From Chondrosia reniformis (Eukaryota > Porifera > Demospongiae > Chondrillida > Chondrillidae): DNA of 64,000 nucleotides. The notes under the pieces were generated by a model. That model had not been told where the DNA came from and ran no database searches. It saw nothing but the letters and a program-made list of their open reading frames with translations. Both the position numbers and the translations under genes were made by a program. How positions within the stretch are numbered: position 1 is the first letter of the stretch; the number at the start of each line of letters is the position of its first letter. The stretch is from positions 2,728,001 through 2,792,000 of the forward strand of contig OX359201.1 of NCBI GenBank assembly GCA_947172415.1, written 5' to 3'. This document shows, piece by piece, positions 59,731 to 64,000 of this stretch.

Positions 59731-61094
59731 CTAGTACATACACATATAACCTGTACATATAAAAAGTACATACAACTAGTACATACATCTAGTATCTAGT
59801 ACATACAAATTATATCTAGTACATACACCAAGTACCTACCTAGTCCCTAGTATAACTAGTACTAGAACCTAAAACTAGTACATTCAACTAGTACATACAA
59901 CTAGTACACACAACTAATACATATAACTAGTACTAGAACCTAAAACTAGTACATACAATTAGTACATACAACTAGTACACACAACTACTACATATAACTA
60001 GTACATACACATATAACTTGTATATATAAAAAGTGCATACAACTAGTACACACTACTAGTACATTCAACTAGTTACTTGTACATGCAACTAGTAAATACA
60101 ACTAGTCCGTGCAACTATTAATTACAACTAGTAAATATAACTAGTACGTACAACTAGTATGTACAACTAATACATCCAACTGGTACATACAACTAGTACA
60201 TACAACTTGTACATACAACTGGAACATAAAAATAGTACATACACCTAGACCATACAACTAGTAATAACTAGTACACACAACTAATACTTACACCTAGTTA
60301 ATACAACTAGTAGATACAACTAGTTCAGACAACTAGTACATACAAGTAGTACATACAACTACTACACACAACTAGCATACACAACTAGTACCTATGACTG
60401 GTACATACAACTAGCACATACGCCTAGTACCTAAAACCAGGACTTAAAACTAGTTCATACAACTGGTACATTACACTAGGACATACAACTAATACATACA
60501 ACTTGGACGGACAGCTAGTTCATATAACTAGTACACACACATAAAACTAGTTCATATATATAGCACGTACAACTAGTACACACAACTAATACATACAACT
60601 ACTGCATACCACTAGTACACACAACTAGTTCACTCAACTAGTAAACACAACCAGTAAACACAACAAATACATACAACAAGTACATACACCCAGGACATAC
60701 AACCAGAACATACAACATGATATATATAACTAGTACATAAAAGTAGTATATACAACATGTACTTACAACTTGTATATATAACTACAACATTCACTTTTAA
60801 CTAGTACATACAAATAGTACATATAACTAGTACATACAACTAGTAAATGTAACTAGTTCATTAACTAGTACATACAACTAGTACGTAACTTGAACATACA
60901 ACTGGTGCATGCAGCTAGTTCATTCAACTACTACACACAGCTAGTACATAAAACTAGTACCTACAACTAGTACATAAAAGCTAGTAAATAGAACTAGTTC
61001 TTACAACTAACACATAAAACTAGTTCATACAACTAGTAGATATAACATGTAATCACAACTTGTACATATAACTAGTTTATACAACTAGTGCACA
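59731..61094 (-). repeat. 13-bp satellite, - orientation
   Basis: GTACATACAACTA array. The start includes two near copies of actagtactagaacctaaaactagtaca (59.85 and 59.93 kb), also seen before LINE-3 at 58.23 kb, so the LINE interrupted or was copied with this unit. No gene seen. Confidence 0.95.
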
Positions 61095-62355
61095 CGCTAG
61101 TGGAACATGTCCACACTTCCGGGAATTTCAGTAAAAGTCGCTAACTAACACTCTTTTTAGTTTATTCTATTTGACGGTAGAAACATCGTATCGTTAAACA
61201 AATTATATAGAATTGAAGCGCTATTCCTTCTTAATATTTGGGCTACAAGAGCGTCACAATTACAGGCTTAAAGGAGAAGTTAAGCGGCCGTAAGTGAGAG
61301 GTGCGAAATCACCAAAAATGTTTTATTAGACAGTGGAAAATACGAATATAGAATAAATGGTGACACCAATCTATGAAGGACAATGATATCTAACAATTGT
61401 ATGTATACTCCTTTTAAATTCCCTTTAGTTCATGAATTATAATCGAAAACATATTTTGGTAGCTTTTTCGGGTACCTATAGTACTTCATATCTCGGTTAA
61501 ACAAGGGAATATTCCAGGAGTATACATACTACTTTTAGGCTGTTACTTACTGAAGAGATTGATGTCAAAAAATAGTTAGATTTACAATCCTCCACTGTCT
61601 AATAATCCGTTTATTTTCCATTTGTCTCTTCTCCTTCGAATAATGGTATTGTCACGTGATTATCAGCCACAATTAGTAGTATAGCTTAGCCATCATACAA
61701 TGACGTTTTATGACGTTGCATATACACCCAAATATTTGGTAACGCGTTATACAACCATTACAAGTAAGGCTTCTCGGTAGCGAGACAGTTTCCTTGATCA
61801 AAGTTTTTGTTGTCGTAGGAGGTAAGTGGAAACAGTAAGCATATTGCATGTCTACTAATATCTATGTAAATATCAATGGCGAAAATGTATGAGCAATTAA
61901 CGAAGCATAATCAAAAGAAAAAGAATAGAACGTTTTGGTCACGTAGGCCTTAATTCCTCAGCTAATAATAATTGCTGAGGAATTAAGGCCTACATAACCG
62001 AAACGTTCTATTCTTCTTTTGAATATTAACGTAGTATAATGATGAATTAAGGCCTACGTGACCGAAACGTTCTATTCTTCTTTTTTAATATTAACATAGT
62101 ATAATCAAAAGGAAAATAAAACGTTTCGGTCACGTAGGCCTTTATGGGCCTTCCTCCGTCGTTGGCCTTCCTACGCTATACTATAATTTAACATCTATAA
62201 CGACTAGTGATGAATGGTGACGTTTCAGTGCTGGGTGCTCCGCTTCACGCGCAGGTCACATGCTAAAGACACTTCCGCCTGGAATGTGACACTTCTGTAG
62301 GCGATAATAAAACGATTTACAAAAATCGGAAATTCGTAGACATGTTCCACATGCG
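61095..62355 (+). mobile_element. T1 copy 2: inverted-repeat element, non-coding
   Basis: Second copy of the element at 3659-4947, in the same orientation, moderately diverged (roughly 90% by eye). The TIRs are clearer here: CGCTAGTGGAACATGTC against the complement of GACATGTTCCACATGCG. The 4 bp CACA flank both sides (61091-61094 and 62356-62359), a possible target duplication. The internal hairpin is 61928-61962 / 61974-62008. No ORF. Confidence 0.78.
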
Positions 62356-62837
62356 CACAATTAGTACATACAACTAGTACATGCAACTAGTACATACAAC
62401 TAGTATATACAACTAGTAAATAGAACTACTTCTTTCAACTATAACTAGTACATATAATTTGTACATATAACTAGTAGGTTCAACTAGTACATATAACTAG
62501 TACACACAACATGTTCCTACAACTACTACTTACAACTAGTCCATACCACTAGTACATACAACTAGTTCAAACAAGTAGTTTATACAACTAGTACATACAA
62601 CTAGCACATGCAACAACTACACACAACTAGTACATACAATTAGTACATACACCTACTACACACAACTAGTACATATAACTAGAAGTACAACTGGTACATT
62701 AAACAAGGCAATACAACTAGTACATATAACTAGAAGTACAACTGGTACATTAAACAAGGCAATACAACTAGTACATACAACTTGGATCGACAGCTACTAC
62801 AAATAACTAGTACATACAAATATAACTAGCCACATAT
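62356..62837 (-). repeat. 13-bp satellite, - orientation
   Basis: GTACATACAACTA array with an exact 51-bp tandem duplication (62671 and 62722, acatataactagaagtac...). No gene seen. Confidence 0.95.
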
Positions 62838-62855
62838 ATATTATTAATATTACTA

Positions 62856-62900
<45 letters not shown>
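62856..62900 (-). repeat. (AAT)n tail of LINE-4
   Basis: ttattatta run on +, which is AAT repeats on the element strand, exactly at the 3' end next to satellite. Confidence 0.85.
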
Positions 62901-62901
<1 letters not shown>

Positions 62902-63293
62902 AATGCCCATGCATGTACATACATTGAGGTGTAGATATTTGCCAACCAGTTCTGGCTAAGGGCACTGGGCTATACCTGGACACGTATAAACCATCGCCAC
63001 TTAAGGCTACAAGGCCATCCACCCAGGTACATAGCCCGACGGCCTGGGCGCATTAAGCCCTCGCCACTTAAGGCTACCGGGCCGCAGTTCCCAAACAGTC
63101 ACATACACAAGCACTGCGTTCGGAGGTGGTGCATTATTTAGTTCAAGTGAAAAAAGGGTGAAGGGTCATTTACAGAGTGAGATGATATGGGTAATGTAGA
63201 TAATGTAGGTGCATGTATACACAAAGTAATAAGAAAGTAATAAAATAATAAAATATAAGTGAAATATACACAGGGGAGGGGGCCATGGGGTTA

Positions 63294-64000
63294 TTATCCG
63301 AAGTAGTTTCGCCTTTTCCACATTTTTACTATTAAAAACCCGATTTTAGTACTCCTGCAAGCCCCGGTCAAAGCCACTATCGGCTTTTCACTATCTAGTT
63401 TACTATCAAATTCAGCAACCCACTCTCTTAACTCCTCAAACAAGCTACTTCTTCATTACTAATCTTTTCACACCTAAGAATGAAGTGGCTACTGTCTTCT
63501 ACTTCCTGTGATTCACAGTGCTGAGACAGATGCTCACTCCTCTCAATTCTAGACCATCTACCCTCTTCTACTCTCAGTCTAGCTGTACCTCCTCTTATCT
63601 TAGAAATAAGGCTTCTAACTTCTCTATTTCTAATATCAGTATTATAACTAGGTTCACTAATAGACAGTAGGCCAGCTAAGTCTTGCAATTTACTACTACT
63701 GTCTATACTTTCCTTCCATTCACTATGTAGCTCTCTCTTAAGGCAACTGAATACTACTGTTCTAAACTCATTGCTGGATAGGCTCTTACAGTCAGTAGGA
63801 TCCCCTAGCTTCAACTTATCAAATATGCTAACAATCTTTGACACCCATTCAACCTTTATATTATTAGCTAATATGCTATTGATTACTCTTTTAACAATTA
63901 CGGAATCTGGCCTGATTAAGAGCTTTCGCCAGTACAGCACTACTTTCATCCTAACTCTCCACCTTGCAGGAATCCAATTACTTTATGTCTCTAAGGCTGT
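63294..64000 (-). pseudogene. LINE-4 ORF2 C-terminus, frameshifted, partial
   Basis: The C-terminal region after the reverse transcriptase of a LINE. It reads NWIPARWRVRMKVVLYWRKLL upstream of the ATG at 63949, so that ATG is not a true start; a TAA at about 63983 breaks the frame further up. Then come SLISKIRGGTARLRVEEGRW and an HC...H...C knuckle (LSQHCESQEVEDSSHFILRC). A frameshift at about 63440 hides the real end: the other frame continues LFEELREWVAEFD, ACRSTKIGFLIVKMWKRRN and stops with TAA at 63294-63296. The gene is partial because the window ends. Confidence 0.78.

Larger units (their letters stand above)
62838..64000 (-). mobile_element. LINE-4: non-LTR retrotransposon 3' part, runs off the window
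   Basis: Minus-strand element: ORF C-terminus (63294-64000), 3' UTR (62901-63293) and an AAT microsatellite tail (62856-62900). The UTR carries a duplicated cgccacttaaggctac (62994-63009 and 63063-63078). The reverse transcriptase should lie beyond the right edge. Confidence 0.8.

Noticed and set aside
62807..63022. 71-codon minus-strand ORF containing poly-Asn
   Set aside because: The poly-Asn is the AAT microsatellite tail of LINE-4 read as codons.

Overview
This window looks like repeat-dominated (pericentromeric, subtelomeric or otherwise heterochromatic) DNA from an invertebrate animal. A sponge or another early-branching metazoan is my guess, from the mix of R2-like LINEs, Penelope-like elements (PLEs) and piggyBac; nothing here fixes the species. 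I see no bacterial operon, rRNA, tRNA, CRISPR array or intact host gene. About two thirds of the window is a degenerate satellite with a 13-bp unit, TAGTTGTATGTAC, or its complement GTACATACAACTA. The rest is transposable elements inserted into the satellite, almost all broken.

Layout. From 1 to 7.9 kb the satellite runs with TAGTTGTATGTAC on the + strand. It is interrupted by a short PLE derivative (694-1076) and a 1.29-kb inverted-repeat element (T1, 3659-4947). A small palindromic insert at 7.92-8.14 kb marks the first change of satellite orientation. A nearly full-length CR1/Jockey-type LINE occupies 8.37-12.47 kb: ORF1 and ORF2 overlap by ATGA and are damaged by a few stops and one frameshift. 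The + oriented satellite resumes to 16.8 kb and then reverses. From 16.8 kb almost to the end the satellite reads GTACATACAACTA on +. It is interrupted by PLE-2 fragments (18.0, 46.4 and 47.2 kb), TIR element T2 (19.0 kb, with an internally deleted sister at 48.9 kb), a GIY-YIG-bearing PLE-1 (22.65-23.58 kb), and a truncated piggyBac transposase with upstream spliced exons (25.86-28.2 kb). Further insertions are two inverted PLE-3 reverse transcriptase copies (32.6 and 35.0 kb) with two small fragments, five copies of a fold-back element (31.8, 32.2, 39.7, 46.1 and 51.9 kb), TIR element T3 (41.0 kb), LINE tails (49.9 kb; 58.3-59.7 kb; 62.8-64.0 kb), a nearly full-length R2-type LINE (52.1-55.85 kb) and a second T1 (61.1 kb).

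Most interesting. Three different PLE families each carry, downstream of a TATA box, a sequence that fits the hammerhead ribozyme in register: CUGANGA, stem II, GAAA, a tiny stem III, an NUH cleavage triplet, and a stem I whose two strands pair exactly where they should. PLE-3 has the canonical GUC site; PLE-1 has a self-complementary ACGU stem III that suggests a dimeric ribozyme. All three families share an extra A after the core. A decayed example may also lie in the 8.1-kb palindrome. The satellite shows orientation switches, two of them at fold-back inverted repeats, recent tandem duplications with periods of 51, 143, 161 and 165 bp, and higher-order blocks that carried fold-back elements with them. 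The elements do not form a pathway; they are independent insertions into an expanding satellite that has copied and rearranged some of them.
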